Shown in pieces: positions 1 to 11,440 of a stretch of 64,000 nucleotides of DNA. The notes below the pieces were generated by a model, which saw only the letters and a list, made by a program, of their open reading frames with translations, searched no databases and was not told the origin of the DNA. The first letter of the stretch is position 1, and each line of letters begins with the position of its first letter. Source of the DNA: Pegoplata infirma (lineage: Eukaryota; Arthropoda; Insecta; Diptera; Anthomyiidae). The position numbers were made by a program, and so were the translations under genes. The DNA lies in contig OY992539.1 of the NCBI GenBank assembly GCA_963921195.1, positions 38,820,518-38,884,517 of the forward strand, written 5' to 3'.

Positions 1-340
1 GTGACTAGAAATTTTGTGCGTAAAATAAAAAAAAATAGTTTTTTATTTTTGTATTACGTACAACATTTGTAGTCACTCACTTAGACCGAGAAAGCGAATC
101 GCACAGTAAGTCAATACATATATCTCCTACCTCTTAGGAAATTCCAAAAATCCCAACGGATTTTGGGTCTAACATAAGTATCACAGGAGCCCTTGGAATA
201 ACATCAGCAGTTTCTATTCACACAATACAAAATCTGATGCCAATTGACGTTTTTGCTTAAGGTGAAGGCATGCTTCAGCGTCAAAAAATCAGACGCTGAA
301 ACTTTGGATAAGGTAGCTGTTGTGATCCTAATAAAAGGTA

Positions 341-605
341 CACTTAGAAAATTATTGCAGTCACTACATGACGGTGGTTTGTGTAGTAAATAGTAGTTGT
401 TGTTTTCAACTACAATTTCTCTTGTTTTTGTATGAAAAATCTGAAACAGCTACTTTTTGTAGTTTTAAAAAAGAAATTACTACAAGGTAGTAACAGTTGT
501 TTTATGTAGTAGTTGTTACTCCATAAAAAAATAAAAACTGGAAACACAGATGTGTTCAACTAGTTGAAAGTGTCAAATGCAGCAGGAATTCGTATCAAAC
601 AATTT
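341..605. repeat. Dispersed repeat, copy 1 of 2 (TAGTTGTT-rich)
   Basis: This segment, from CACTTAGAAAATTATTGCA to the GCAGCAGGAATT motif, is repeated with point differences at 34430-34699 in the same orientation. It carries several ACTACA/TGTAGT and TAGTTGTT motifs that can pair with each other. No ORF is visible. It is an uncharacterised interspersed repeat. Bases 1-340 contain nothing I can identify. Confidence 0.7.
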
Positions 606-744
606 CGAAATTTTTGGTTGGTTTTACCATAAAATGTATTGGACGCTTAAACAACAACAACTGTAGTCGTGTTAGCTGTCATTTGTAGTGGAATCTACCG
701 GCACAATTTTTTGAGTGTAAGTGTTTACCAACGATTAGCGAACT

Positions 745-1425
745 CCTGGAATCAGCGCATAAGATACTCTCAACGTGGGCAAAGAACAACGGTCTAAGAT
801 ATACAGGTTTGTTCTTCCCAAATTAGATGGAATTACCCTGGAACTATATAATAAGGCGAAATACCTGGGTGTGATTGGAAAAGAAATACAGTGGAAAGGA
901 TGAAAAAGTCAATATGTGCTTTTTACACCTGCAGAAGAACTTTTGGGAGAAGGTGGGGTCTAAAACCGTAGCGTCGAAAATGATTAAGCAACGCTCTTGA
1001 GGACACTCGGCCATATTAAGCACGGTATGCGGGACGGAACTGGAATAGAAAACTGATTATATCTCACCACAGACGAACTATGTCAGAACCTTCGAAGTCC
1101 AAATACCAAATAAGACTGGGCAGAAAACTCTGTTCATCAAAGATGGAGTGTACTCTGAATGGGGCCTAACTGAAATAGGGGCCTCACTGTGACTTCCGGA
1201 TAGGTGTAGTGTTTCCACGCTGAGGTACTTGCAATTGACAAAGCCGCGCAGATGATTATGACAAGGGACCTACGTCCTTGTGCCATTAACATTTTAGTGG
1301 ATAGTCGCGCAGCTCTGAAGGCCTTAGAATCAAACACTGTAAAATCGGGAATCGTTAGGACTTGTATACGATCCCTTCATCTAATCAGTCAGCACACAGC
1401 CGAGCTAATCTGGGTCCCTGGGTCT
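745..1425 (+). pseudogene. Non-LTR retrotransposon relic: RT tail and RNase H fragment
   Basis: Broken remnant of a LINE-type polyprotein. Near 752-800 the translation gives an AHKILSTWAKNNGL-like stretch, and near 851-870 a KAKYLGVI motif; both are typical of the region after the RT catalytic box in I/LOA-type elements. At 1212-1425 one frame reads FHAEVLAIDKA and then ILVDSRAALKAL and ELIWVPG, which are RNase H core blocks; the E of HAEVLAI and the D of VDSRAAL match catalytic positions. The pieces lie in different frames with stops, so the copy is dead. A segment near 1000-1030 resembles 12541-12575. I see this by translation only; the clade assignment is inference. Confidence 0.75.
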
Positions 1426-1458
1426 TTTAATTTACTTTTGAAATCTACTAATTTGTTG

Positions 1459-1491
1459 CTAATTTTAGTATCCTCAAAGTACTAAAATTAG
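1459..1491. repeat. Perfect 12-bp inverted repeat
   Basis: CTAATTTTAGTA at 1459-1470 and its exact reverse complement at 1480-1491 flank a 9-base spacer. The surrounding 1440-1620 is rich in ACTAAT/ATTAGT motifs, so this is probably part of a small decayed MITE rather than a functional terminator. Confidence 0.6.
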
Positions 1492-1854
1492 TAATTTTTA
1501 CGGGTTTTAACTAATATTAGATAAAATTTTTAGTAGTGGTTACCAATTTCTGCACTAGGTCCTTTTGGACTAATATTTGTTAAATTTTTAGTATTGAATA
1601 CCCACGTTTTTTTTTGGGTGTAGTCAAGCTGCACTAAAGGCCCTAAGGGGCTTTTGCATAAAATTTTTTATGGTAAAACCATGTCTCTGCTAAGGATATA
1701 AGGGAGTGAGTAGAAAAATCAGTATTGATTTTTTTTTTAACTTTGAGCCAACACTTAGGGGATGTCCCCTACTAATGCAATGCATTGTGTTGGTATTAGG
1801 AAAATAGGTTATGAGGAGAAGGAAAGAGGGAGTAGTGTTTGAGGACATTTAATT

Positions 1855-3180
1855 TGAATTTTTCTTAATTGTAGCCTACTGGGAAGACTTCTGCTGGGAG
1901 TTTATTCCACATACGGCTAGTTCGACCGAGAAACGAATTTTCCATGTAATGCGTTGTGCGAGACATTGGACAGTCTACTACAAAGGGTTGTGAACTACTG
2001 CAAAGGCGAGTACTACGGGCATGCACCCGCGTCTCGGGCATGCACCCGCGAACCCGAGTTCGCCCACTTGAACACTTACCGTGGAAATATCGATAGAACA
2101 ATGACGCACAACCCACATTCCGACGATGCTCCTATGAGTCAATAGAGCTAGATACCCAACTGTCATTGATGAGCTTCAACGCACTCCTTTGCACCCGATC
2201 CAGAAGCTTCAAGATATACCTTGAAGCACCTGCCAGATATGGGAGTTGTATTCCATTTTCGGTCGGATATAGGAGGTAACATAGTGAGGGTCCCTTGCAC
2301 CCGATCCAGAAGCTTCAAGATAGACCTTGAAGAATCTGCCCAGATATGGGAGTTGTATTCCATTTTCGGTCGGATATAGGAGGTATACAAAGTGAGGAGA
2401 TCAGACGGAATGAAGTAATTCTTGCACCGTTTTAAACAACCAAGACAATTGAATGCTTCTCTCGACACTTGAAAAACATGTTGGTTCCAACGAACATCAC
2501 ATTGGATTTTCATGCTTAGAACATCAAGAGTTTCTGATTCCTCAATAGCTATACTACCCATGGATACAGATGACGCAGATTCCACAAGCCGTCTGTCGGT
2601 GAACATACAACATTGGGTCTTACGAGCATTAAAATCGACCCAATTCGCAAGACCCCACTCGGAGATTGTCGTAAGGTCGTTATTGAGTGTGACATTCATG
2701 TCCCGCCTCATAGCTTCAACCTCAGAAATGCTTGGTCTATGATTAAAGAAAAACGAATGACAAATGTTGCTGTCATCTGCGAAAGAATAGATAGGATTGG
2801 AAGTTAGACCCAGGAGGTCGTTAAGAAAAATAAGAAAAAGTGTAGGAGAAAGAACAGAGCCTTGCGGTACCCCTGAATTTAAATGAAACTAATTTGATGA
2901 GAACCCATCTATAACAACACATATAGAACGGTCTCTGAGAAAGCTCGATATAAATCAAGAGAAATCACTACCGACACCAAACGCAATAAGTTTTGAAACC
3001 AGTGCACCGTGCCACACATCGCTTTGGAAATATCTTAAGCAACCACTTTGCTTTCACCAAATTGGTGAATAGAACGACTCCAACGTTCCGAATGAAACGC
3101 TAACAGGCCCCCCGTGGAACGACTCCTATGAAAACCATATTGAAATCCGAATTGCATGGGGGTTCATCTTATTCTAGCTA
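1855..3180 (-). pseudogene. Jockey/CR1-like non-LTR reverse transcriptase, broken
   Basis: Reading the minus strand from about 3180 down, one recovers the order of blocks of a LINE reverse transcriptase: an HRSTGGLLAF-like block, then an ALVSKLIAFGVGSDFS block, NSGVPQGSVLSPTLF (RT box 4), YSFADDS (the catalytic FADD, near 2760-2790), then an open stretch with LNNDLTTISEWGLANWVDF, SYIRPKMEYNSHIW and LLDRVQ. The C-terminal end appears near 1865-1960 as SFLGRTSRMWNKLPAEVFP. No RNase H follows, as in Jockey/CR1-type elements. Internal stops, a frame change and a 106-bp internal duplication show that it is inactive. A second, shorter copy lies at 34070-34400. Endonuclease and ORF1 are absent; the break near 3180 marks the 5' truncation usual for LINEs. 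Confidence 0.85.
2189..2397 (-). repeat. 106-bp tandem duplication inside the RT relic
   Basis: TTGCACCCGATCCAGAAGCT starts at 2189 and again at 2295. Both copies run to the GGTCGGATATAGGAGGTA motif and differ at a few positions only. The duplication repeats the block that encodes ILKLLDRVQ and the start of the next motif, so it arose after insertion or in a dying lineage. Confidence 0.85.
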
Positions 3181-3827
3181 AGAACAGTGGGAGTTCTTAT
3201 GCACATTAATTCCAGATGTAAATGCTTTTGAAAGCACATTAATTCTCATTCAGTTCGCAGCCATTCACTTCCACCACTTCCTGGTTTTCAGTTGTCCGGA
3301 ATTATTTTAGCTTAGGCTAGGCTTACCTCGCTGGCTAACGGAACCGTATTATTCACGTCGCTGAAGTATCACTACTCCACCACCCACAACCTAATCCTTA
3401 CCACAACCTATTTTTGGACTTTCTTTCCAGCTTTTAAATACATACCACTATTTTAAGAACCTGCATATAGTTTGCGGTTAAGATCGTCGGAATAATAGTT
3501 TTTCAAATGTCATATTGAGCGTTCAATTCATGCATAGACTTGCGCTAGATGAGGGTATAGTATCGCGAGCGAATTCTATTCAAAATCAAAATCGATATCA
3601 GTTTGTCAAATATCAAATTGCACGGTCACATTCATTTAGAAAAAAACTAGTGCCACAAGTATTAAAATATTAGTTGAATTTACATAACGTGCAGTTCGTG
3701 ACCGTAGAACAAGAAGGTTCTAAATGCACCAAGAAATAGGTGCAAATAAGTCCTTATTACTTTTACTTGCACAATTGTTTTAGTGCAGCATTAATCATTG
3801 GCAATAATCCACTTGAAACATACTACT
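3181..3827. other. No recognisable gene
   Basis: Unique-looking AT-rich sequence between the RT relic and the next MITE. I find no ORF with family motifs, no long repeat and no RNA gene. Confidence 0.5.
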
Positions 3828-4336
3828 ACACAGAAAAAAAACCTTGTCAAATTACTAGAAAAAATCTCGTAATCCCATTTTACCAATATTTTACAGTTTT
3901 CCTTGTTTTTTAACAAAAAATGTTCGATAGAAATTTGCATTTTTTTTTTTTTAATTTTACAATTTTTTTTTTTTTTAATTTTACAAATTTCCAACTTTTT
4001 TTTCCAAAAAAATCTAGTAAGTTCACGAGAATTGCTTGTAAGTTTGTAAATTTACAATTTTATTGGTAAAAAGCTGGTAAAATTACAAAAAAGCCCGTAG
4101 TTTTTATTAGGAATTCTCGTAAAATAGTAGGTAGCAAAAATCTAGTAAAGTACGAGACCTCCTTGTTAGTTTTATCGCGTCAAAAAAAAATATATATTTC
4201 CTATTTTTGGTAAAAAGCTTGTAAAATTACAAAATTATTGGTAAAAAGCTTGTAAAATTACAAGAAATTCTTATCAAATAGGCGGTAGTAAAGTTACAAG
4301 TATTTCTTGTCATTTTACAAGGTTTTTTTTGAGTGT
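3828..4336 (+). mobile_element. GTAAAATTAC-rich MITE, copy 1
   Basis: Begins ACACAGAAAAAAAACCTTGT and ends with AAGGTTTTTTTTGAGTGT, so the ends are imperfect inverted repeats. The interior is full of GTAAAATTAC, TTACAAG and CTTGTAA motifs. It matches 11715-12232 (same orientation; shared TCAAATTACTAGAAAAA and CTCGTAATCCCATTTTACCA) and 31370-32037 (reverse). No coding capacity is visible. Confidence 0.7.
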
Positions 4337-4647
4337 ATAAACATAGAACTATTTGCGATCGACTTAGGGCCAGAGTTATTTGGGAAAGACTTGGGGGCAT
4401 CCAGCACTATCATTGTAAAGTTCCGTTGAGATTATAGTATTTTTATTGAAGTTTGAAAGAGTCACAGCATTTCTACCACAGTTATATTCACCTCAATGTT
4501 ACTGGCGCAGTCGTTAAAGTGTTAAAGAACACAAGAAAAAGTCCTTTGTCAAAGGGATAAGTATATATCTTATTCCTTTGACGACAAATGGGACACATAT
4601 GTCCCATTTGGTTGTATTGTCATTACAGCTACAATTATGTTTTTTAA

Positions 4648-4812
4648 CCCTTTGGCAACAGATGGGACACATATGTCCCATGATTTTTTTTTTATTAAAG
4701 GAGTAACAATTTTAAAATTTTAACAACACTTAAGTCTTGATGTGTTGCGTTTTCGAGTAAGAAGTCTCAAAATTTTAAAATTCCAAGCGGATCAATATTC
4801 GTCGTCAAAGGG
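4648..4812. mobile_element. piggyBac-like MITE with TTAA target site
   Basis: TTAA at 4644-4647 is followed by CCCTTTGGCAACAG. The far end reads CGTCGTCAAAGGG at 4800-4812 followed by TTAC, a one-base decay of TTAA. CCC...GGG ends next to TTAA are the hallmark of piggyBac superfamily insertions. The element is 165 bp and cannot encode a transposase. It contains TGGGACACATATGTCCCA at 4663-4680; the same 18-mer with a CCTTTGACGACAA prefix occurs at 4589-4606, so a second related end lies immediately upstream (about 4545-4606). Confidence 0.75.
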
Positions 4813-4816
4813 TTAC

Positions 4817-6074
4817 ACCTGAGGGACTCTATTTTTGGGCCTAGTAAATGAGCTTACAACTTTTACAATGATTTTTTTAAGCATCCCAAAGTTTTATTTA
4901 AAGTTTTGAGCGGTGTGAAGTATTGAAATTAGAAATAATATTTCACAAAGGTCTGTTTTGTGCTTTTTTGAAAACCATAACAAAATTACACCCATTCTGT
5001 GCAACTTCCTTTCCGTTACATTTATTATCACTGTTGCTGCTTCCAAACCGTCGTATTTTGATTATAAATAGTGTATACTTCCTTTAACAAAAAATTTAAG
5101 CTTAATTTATCTTTACGCTTGATTACAAATGTATGGCAAAAGTCATTGGGCAACACGCGTTAATGTTTTTGTTTCATGAAAAACCAAAGAAAAAATCCAT
5201 GGCAACAAACACAAACACCTCACACCATACCATCTAATACGCCATCACGCGTTTGTCAACCCAAATGTTTTTTTAGAAAAAAAAAATCTCTGTTAATCGA
5301 AATTTGCTTTGAATGCAATTCTTTGTTTGGTAATGACTTTAATACTCTCTTAGTAAGTATTACAACATTAGAACAAAACTGCTCCGCCAATAGCTGGATG
5401 GAAGATTGTAATAATGATGTTGTTGTACCAAACAAAAAAGCTACTTGTGGTTTCTCACATTAAAAACATGCTGTGTTATTTTTCATTTCATTTTTTATTT
5501 TGTCAGAAAGTAAAAATATTATTTTAGTTTAATGCACAGATACACTCACACACACGCAGTAGAATCCAATGCTGTTTCCTGCACGTGCCCTAAACGGCGA
5601 CACAAATCATTATCATCATGCACATATACATAAACAATGTACACTCCCTTATCCTGATGTACGGTGTGGAGACAACACACACACACACTTGCATTATAAT
5701 GCTGCCAAATACAATTTTTTTCTACTTAACACTATGGGTTGAAGGAGGGGATAAAGGTATTGAACCTTGATCGATTCTTAGACGTTATAGAGAAGTCGGT
5801 CCGTCTGTGGAAAGCAGACTGCAGTACAAAGCTATATGACTTGTGTTTATATGCTGTTTAGGTATTTAAATGGGATAAATCGGACCAGGAGGGTAAAAGT
5901 TTCCCCTTTAAGAACCTTTAAGAATCTATGAAAAAATTATTTTTAAAGTTTTTTTTCGTACTTTTTGTAGAAAAAAATAATAATTTGTAAAAATATAAAA
6001 AGTTAAAAATACTGTACTTGTACTCAGGGAATTAGGAAATATATTTTTTTTGCCCGTTACGGCTTAGTATTTCA
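4817..6074. other. No recognisable gene; short CA-rich tracts
   Basis: AT-rich DNA with small CA/CACA runs near 5540-5560 and 5665-5690. A 95-codon open frame at 5176-5463 has no family motif and looks like chance. Nothing else can be supported. Confidence 0.5.
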
Positions 6075-6268
6075 AAAAAAATGGCAAACATAAATAAATT
6101 TAAAACAGAAAAATAACTTTCTTAAAATTTATCCATGAGAATATCATGGTGCAATTAGTAAAGAAAAATTACCTCGAGCTAGAATAACCCTACTTAAAAC
6201 ATAGTATTTTAAATGTCGAATTAAATGATTTTTATTTTAAATAAAAATTAATTAGAATTTCAATAAAC
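6075..6268 (-). repeat. Diverged fragment of the 540-bp repeat family
   Basis: GGCAAACATAAATAAATTTA, GAGAATATCATGGT, TTAGTAAAGAAAA and CCTCGAGCTAGAATAA occur in the same order as in the inverted arm of the array at 27925-29540, but with many substitutions and missing flanks. This is an old, solitary fragment and shows that the array unit is a dispersed repeat. Confidence 0.75.
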
Positions 6269-6289
6269 AAGTTTTATATTTTTGATAGT

Positions 6290-8280
6290 CTAATTTTTTG
6301 GTACTTTTAACAAAAAAAGTACTAAATTGGTATTTTTCATAAAATGGACTAATGTTCCTAAAATACCTTTTTTGAAAAAGTCTCAAAGTATGTTGTTCTC
6401 ATTAAGAAAAACAACAAACACAGTACGTTTGAATAAAATGAATTGCAAAAACTTACATGGCCCCATGTTGGGCACCAATATTAGTTTCTGATTGAACTCC
6501 ATATTTTAATGCAATAAGGTATTTTCAGACCAAATTATATAAAATCAGATGCAACTGTATTGTTTTTATATATAAATCTGATATTATTTTGTGGTCCCGA
6601 CTTGGGCGCCAACTTAATTAATACAGTATATTTAGGACTGTTTTTATGGGGATTGAAAGTTATTCGGTTGTAATTCGACCCTTTTTTCTATTTTCATTAT
6701 TATTTTTGACGATAACTGGCTTAAATGACCATGTAAGTGTATTTAATTATGAAAGATTCAAAAATACAAATTTCCCAATGTTGGGCGCCAATATCTTTTT
6801 TCTTATTTTATCCTCTTTTTTAAAACAAAAAGGTCTTTTAAGGTTAAATTGTATCAAATCTACTGTAATTTTAATAAAGAATCCGATTAAATTTTATTTT
6901 TTATAACTTTTTAATAAAAAAGAGTACCAAAATTGTACTTTAATTTTGTTAATAAGTTTAAAACAATACTTTTTTAAAAAGTACAAAAATTTAACATATT
7001 TTATAAAAAACTACCAAAACAGCACCTTACAGCACTTTTTAGAAAAAGTACCATCGTAGTAGTTTTTAGTAAAAAGACCTAAAATCTTACTTTGTAAAAA
7101 AAGGTACCAAAATAGAACTTTTTAACAAAAAGTGCCAAAATTGTACTTTTTAATAAATACCGTCGAAAAATACTTTTTAATAAATCATAAGTGGTTCTTT
7201 TTAATAAAAAGTATTAAAATAATATATTCTTCAAAAAGTTATACTTTTGTACATTTTAATAAATAGTAAAATTTTTAGGCATTTTGCAAGTAGTTCCCTA
7301 CCAAAAGATTGCTTTTTGGTAAAAGTAAAAAAAATTATTTTTTAAAAATATAGTACATTTTGGTGATTTAAAAAAGAAAAGTTCCAAAATAGTTCCTTTA
7401 AAAAAAAATAACTAAAATATTATTTTTTATTTTTTTATAAAAAGTATGAAAATTGTCCATTTTTTTAAAGTACCAAAACAGTAACATTTATTTAAAGTAC
7501 TATTTTTTGTTATTTTAGTAAAAACGGGTATATTTTGATATATGTCATAAATTTTTCTGTAAGCTTAAAAAAGTACTAACATTGTTGATTTTTATAAAAC
7601 AAAATACTCTTTTGTTACCAAAAACTAGTCCCCACCACCCACCATACTGCTTTTTACGAAAAAGTACCAACACAGTACTTTTTAATAGAAAGTAACAACA
7701 CAGCACTTTTTAATAAAAAATACTAACACATCACTTCTACCAACAAAAAAGTACCAAGATTGGGTTTTTTAATAAAAATTAGAAAAATAGAACTTTTTAA
7801 TAAAAAGTACCAAAATATAAATTTTTAGAAAAAGTACCAAAATAGAACTTTTTAATAAAAAGCACCAAAATAGAACTTTTTAATAAAAAGTACCAAAATA
7901 GAACTTTTTAATAAAAAGTACCAAAATAGAACTTTTTAATAAAAAGAACCAAATTGGAGCATTTAATAAAAAGGTCCAAAAAAATACTTTTTATTAAAAT
8001 GATATTAGAATTGTACGTTTCATAAAGAGTATCAACTATCACTACTATTTTAATAAAAAGGTATTAGAATTGTACTTTTTATATAAAATATCAACTGTCA
8101 CTTATTTATAAAAAGAACCAAAATAGTACAATCTTTAAAAATCAGTATTTTGGTACGTTTGATTACAAATTACTATTTTAAGTCTTTTGTATGTTTGTAG
8201 TTTGGTACCAAAAGGGTACTTTTCAATAAAGTGTTACAAAATAGAACTTTTTAATAAAAGTAACAAAAAAGTTAATGTTG
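6290..8280. repeat. Diverged ~28-bp minisatellite field
   Basis: Variants of ACCAAAATAGAACTTTTTAA followed by TAAAAAGT repeat throughout. The best-preserved core is about 7783-7965, where several consecutive 28-bp units are nearly identical. Every unit contains the palindrome CTTTTTAATAAAAAG. Flanking units have drifted in both sequence and length, indicating an old array with a younger core. It overlaps the three PBS-like motifs at its left edge. Confidence 0.85.
6459..6793 (-). repeat. Three TTGGCGCCCAACATGGGGC-like motifs
   Basis: On the minus strand, near-copies of TTGGCGCCCAACATGGGG occur at 6459-6480, 6593-6613 and 6773-6793. This string resembles the primer-binding site that follows the 5' LTR of some Ty3/gypsy-type retrotransposons (TGGCGCC is shared with tRNA-Lys-primed elements). 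No gag/pol or clear LTR pair is seen, so they may be decayed LTR-PBS junctions or a coincidental repeat. Confidence 0.35.
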
Positions 8281-8287
8281 CTTTTTG

Positions 8288-8400
8288 GTGTTTTTATACA
8301 CTTTGTCATTCCGTGTGTAACTCATCAAAATATCGGTCTAGGACCTCACAAAATATATATGATCAGTGATCTATTTTAAGATATTCTAGTGATGTCAGAC
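8288..8400 (+). mobile_element. Fragment of Helentron-like family A
   Basis: TTTGTCATTCCGTGTGTAAC, ATCGGTCTAGGACC, a TATATATGATC tract and the following GATCTATTTTAAGAT match the 5' part of the A copies (for example 10565-10660). The hairpin start and the (GTCY)n tract are missing. Confidence 0.7.
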
Positions 8401-8457
8401 CACTTCGGACCCAACCACCCCATCCCACCAAAAAAAAAACGCGACGCAATTATTTTT

Positions 8458-9242
8458 TATACCCTACACCACTCTGTGGTACAGGGTATAATGAGTTTGT
8501 GCTGATGTTTGTAACTACCCGAAATATTGCTCCTAGGCCTACCTTCAAGTATACCGATCGACTCAGAATTACTTTTTGAGTCGTCCGTCTGTCCGTCCGT
8601 CTGTCCATCTATCGGTTTAAGCACGATACAGGTCGCAATTTTCAATCAGTTGCCTTAAAATTTGAAACTTAAGCATCTTTTGGCCAAAGGACGAAGCCTA
8701 TTGAAATTGGAGAAAATCCGTCCATGTTAAGACCTTTGTATTCAGCTTAAATGACTCTAATAACCGTATTATAAGAAATATCGCTTTGAAATTTAGCAGT
8801 TAAACAAATATTGTATGCACTAATCATTCCAAATTTCAAAGGAATCGGGCCAGTCCTTCTGGTAGGCCCCATACAAACCACCCTCCCGATATTCACACAA
8901 TTCACTCAAAATTCATAAAAATGAAAATATTTGATAAAAATTTTATTTTTAGGTTTTAAACGTGCACTTCAGTAACCTAATCAAATCGGAATATATTTGG
9001 ACCATTTTTGGACTTAGTCCCCATATAAAAATTTCGACCGATATTCAGTTAAATCGGTCTGTTGGCAAAAAAATAAACCAATTTCACTAAAATTTTATCT
9101 GTGTGTGTTTTCTACACTAAATAAAGATCTATCAAAAAACAGATCCAATCGATCCATGTTTGGACTTGGGGCCCATTTCCGGAAAACACTAGTGTAGGGC
9201 TTATATGGTCGGTCTTCAACGACCATGAATATCTTACTTATT
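8458..9242 (+). mobile_element. Helentron-like family B, near-complete copy
   Basis: Starts with an imperfect hairpin, TATACCCTACACCACTCTG paired with CAGAGTGGTGTAGGGTATA-type sequence, continues with TTTGTAACTACCCGAAATAT, a GTCCGTCTGTCCGTCCGTCT tract near 8581-8606, and ends with GTGTAGGGCTTATATGGTCG, a short GGTCGGTC/GACC hairpin and TCTTACTTATTG. There is no TIR and no ORF. Related copies: 23341-24316, 43081-43190 and 48302-49960. The combination of a 5' hairpin, (GTCY)n tract and 3' hairpin resembles the fly mini-me/DINE-1-like non-autonomous Helentrons; that assignment is from general knowledge, not a search. Confidence 0.75.
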
Positions 9243-10526
9243 GTATATGACTGCATATAACTTTTTTAATTCATTCACAAAATATATGACCCTAACCCCA
9301 TTGTGCACTATCGTTTAATTTTCTAAACGAAGGATAAAATAAACTAGAAGAAATATTAAATATTATCAAATGCTATAATACCCTGTCAATGAAGTGGTGT
9401 GTTTGGTATAAAATAGTGTGGAATATAAATAAAATCAGTAAGAGTCTACCACCTTGTGCATTGACCATTTAGATTTTAATCGCTTGCAATAATTTGCACT
9501 GATTCCGTTTTCAATGTTTTGTTTCTTTTGCTGCTTCAAACATTTGCTGCGGAAGTCCTGAATTTGTATGTGTGCGTGTGTGTTGTATGTCTTTTTCAAC
9601 TCATGTGGAACCAATTGTTGCATGAGTCATTGGTTCATAATCAGTTATGTGAATTTTTTTAAGTTTTTGAAATGTATAGAATATTTTTTTTTCTTGACGT
9701 TTTCCTGTCCTTGTTTATATTTTACTACTTATTTTTTAAAGGTTTGCCTGAAATGGGGGTTCACTAAACTTGATTTTACTGTTCATATAGAGCGCTCTAC
9801 TTTAGAGCAAACATTTTTTTTGTGTATTTTACGCAAAAACCACCGGATATTACTTTGATCCTTAAGGAAGGCGTTAAGCAAATATGTAGACATTAGTCAT
9901 TAAGTGGAGCTCTTAAAGAAATTTAAGTAAGTAGTCATGTTCTACATGTATGTTGATGATTGAGAGTTTAAAGGAAGTTGTCTTCTGTGCTGTGAAGTGG
10001 AGTTTTTTTAAATTTTTTTCTTTGTTATTAGGATATGAATTGAACCTTTAAGTTAAGGACTACCTGTATTTGCATTGGAGTCTGTATGTCTTCTTGAATG
10101 TTGGATTCAAATTAAGATAAAACTGATGTTGTTAAAAAATTGGAGGTTGGATTTTTTTTTTATTATTTTAAACAAATACCGCTAGAAATATAATACAAAG
10201 GATATTGACCCATAACCTTGAAATTTGTATTTGATATGCAATTTAAATATTTGAAAGTTAAACGACTAGAAGGTTAATTGACAACAAACAAAATGATGAT
10301 ATAAAAAATTTTTAAAAAATTGTTGGTTGAACGAATATTGCTTAGTTTTCAAAACTATTAAAGCCAATTAATAACTTTGTGTCTAACATTTTCCTTAATA
10401 AATTTTAACAACATGTTTTGAAAAACCTAAAAACATATTTATTAATAAAAAATTAAAGACATAAGAAAAAACAAATTCAACACTTAGAAAACTGAAATAC
10501 TTCTACGGGCCAATCGCATTGCGTTA
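9243..10526. other. No recognisable gene
   Basis: AT-rich spacer. Short open frames at 9435-9623 and 9568-9858 overlap on opposite strands, have no motifs and look like chance. No repeat partner was found elsewhere in the window. Confidence 0.5.
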
Positions 10527-10662
10527 TTATACCCTCCACTCTAGTGATAGAGGGTATATATAAGTTTGTCATTCCGTTTGTAACACCTCGAAATATTGGT
10601 CTAGGAACCCATAAAGTATATATATTTATGATCCTCGATCGATTTTGAGTCGATCTAGCGAT

Positions 10663-10686
10663 GTCCGTCCGTCCGTCCGTCCGTCC

Positions 10687-10725
<39 letters not shown>

Positions 10726-10727
10726 CG
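10663..10727 (+). repeat. (GTCC/GTCT)n microsatellite within family A
   Basis: About sixteen tetranucleotide units: GTCC repeats, then GTCT repeats, then GTCC again. The same tract is short in other A and B copies, so it expanded here after insertion. Confidence 0.9.
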
Positions 10728-11185
10728 TAGAAAACACGCTAACTTTTGAAAGACTTTACAGAGGCTACTGAAGTTTGGCATATATGTTTGTCATTTACCT
10801 GGTCAGGTTGGTATTGCAATCCAGCCAAATCGGTCCAGTGGTTCAAAAGTTATGAGCAAAAGAGTAAATTTCGGCAAGGGTGTTTCGCTAATTTACGAGA
10901 TAAAAAACACGATAACTTTCGAAAGACAATAATGAGACTACTGAAGCTTGTCATGTATCTTTGCCGTTCCCCGGGTCTATTTGGTATTAAATTTCAGCTC
11001 AATCGGTTCAGTGGTTCAAAAGTTATAAGCAAAGCCCTGAATTTCAGATTAGTTTCATCTAAAATGCCACGTGTTTTAACAAGTTTTAAAAGCATTGGTG
11101 GTAACTAAACAATGCTTTTCAAACTTGTTTAATTTTAAAGCAATGCTTTTTAAACTTGTTTAGTTTAAAAAACATTGGTAACTTA

Positions 11186-11440
11186 AAAATTACACTCGAA
11201 AAAAATTTTACACTCAAAAAAAATTTTACACTCAAAAAAAATGTTACACTCAAAAAAAAATTTACAAAAAAAAAAAATTTTTTTTTTTTTTTTTTACAAA
11301 AATTACAATATTTTGTGTACATACGTAAGTGCATTCACTCAGAAATATTTTTACAGTAAAAAAACATTACACTCAAAAAAAATTTTACACTCAAAAAAAA
11401 AAAAAAAATTCACGTTAAAAAATGTACTACCCTTTAAAAA
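11186..11440 (+). repeat. TTACACTCAAAAAAAATT minisatellite
   Basis: Units of about 16-20 bp reading TTACACTCAAAAAAAAT are repeated before and after a longer A/T homopolymer stretch. The same minisatellite occurs in the A copy at 38954-40074 (about 39795-39990), so it belongs to the element. Apparent ORFs here are translations of the repeat. Confidence 0.85.

Noticed and set aside
4589..4680. Two TGGGACACATATGTCCCA boxes as host regulatory operators
   Set aside because: They lie just inside piggyBac-like ends with TTAA, so transposon terminal repeats explain them.
5176..5463. 95-codon open frame
   Set aside because: No conserved motif, A-rich codons, no promoter or splice context; consistent with chance.
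11186..11440. Lys-rich protein suggested by overlapping open frames
   Set aside because: Translation of the ACACTCAAAAAAAA minisatellite; the same repeat occurs in another family A element.
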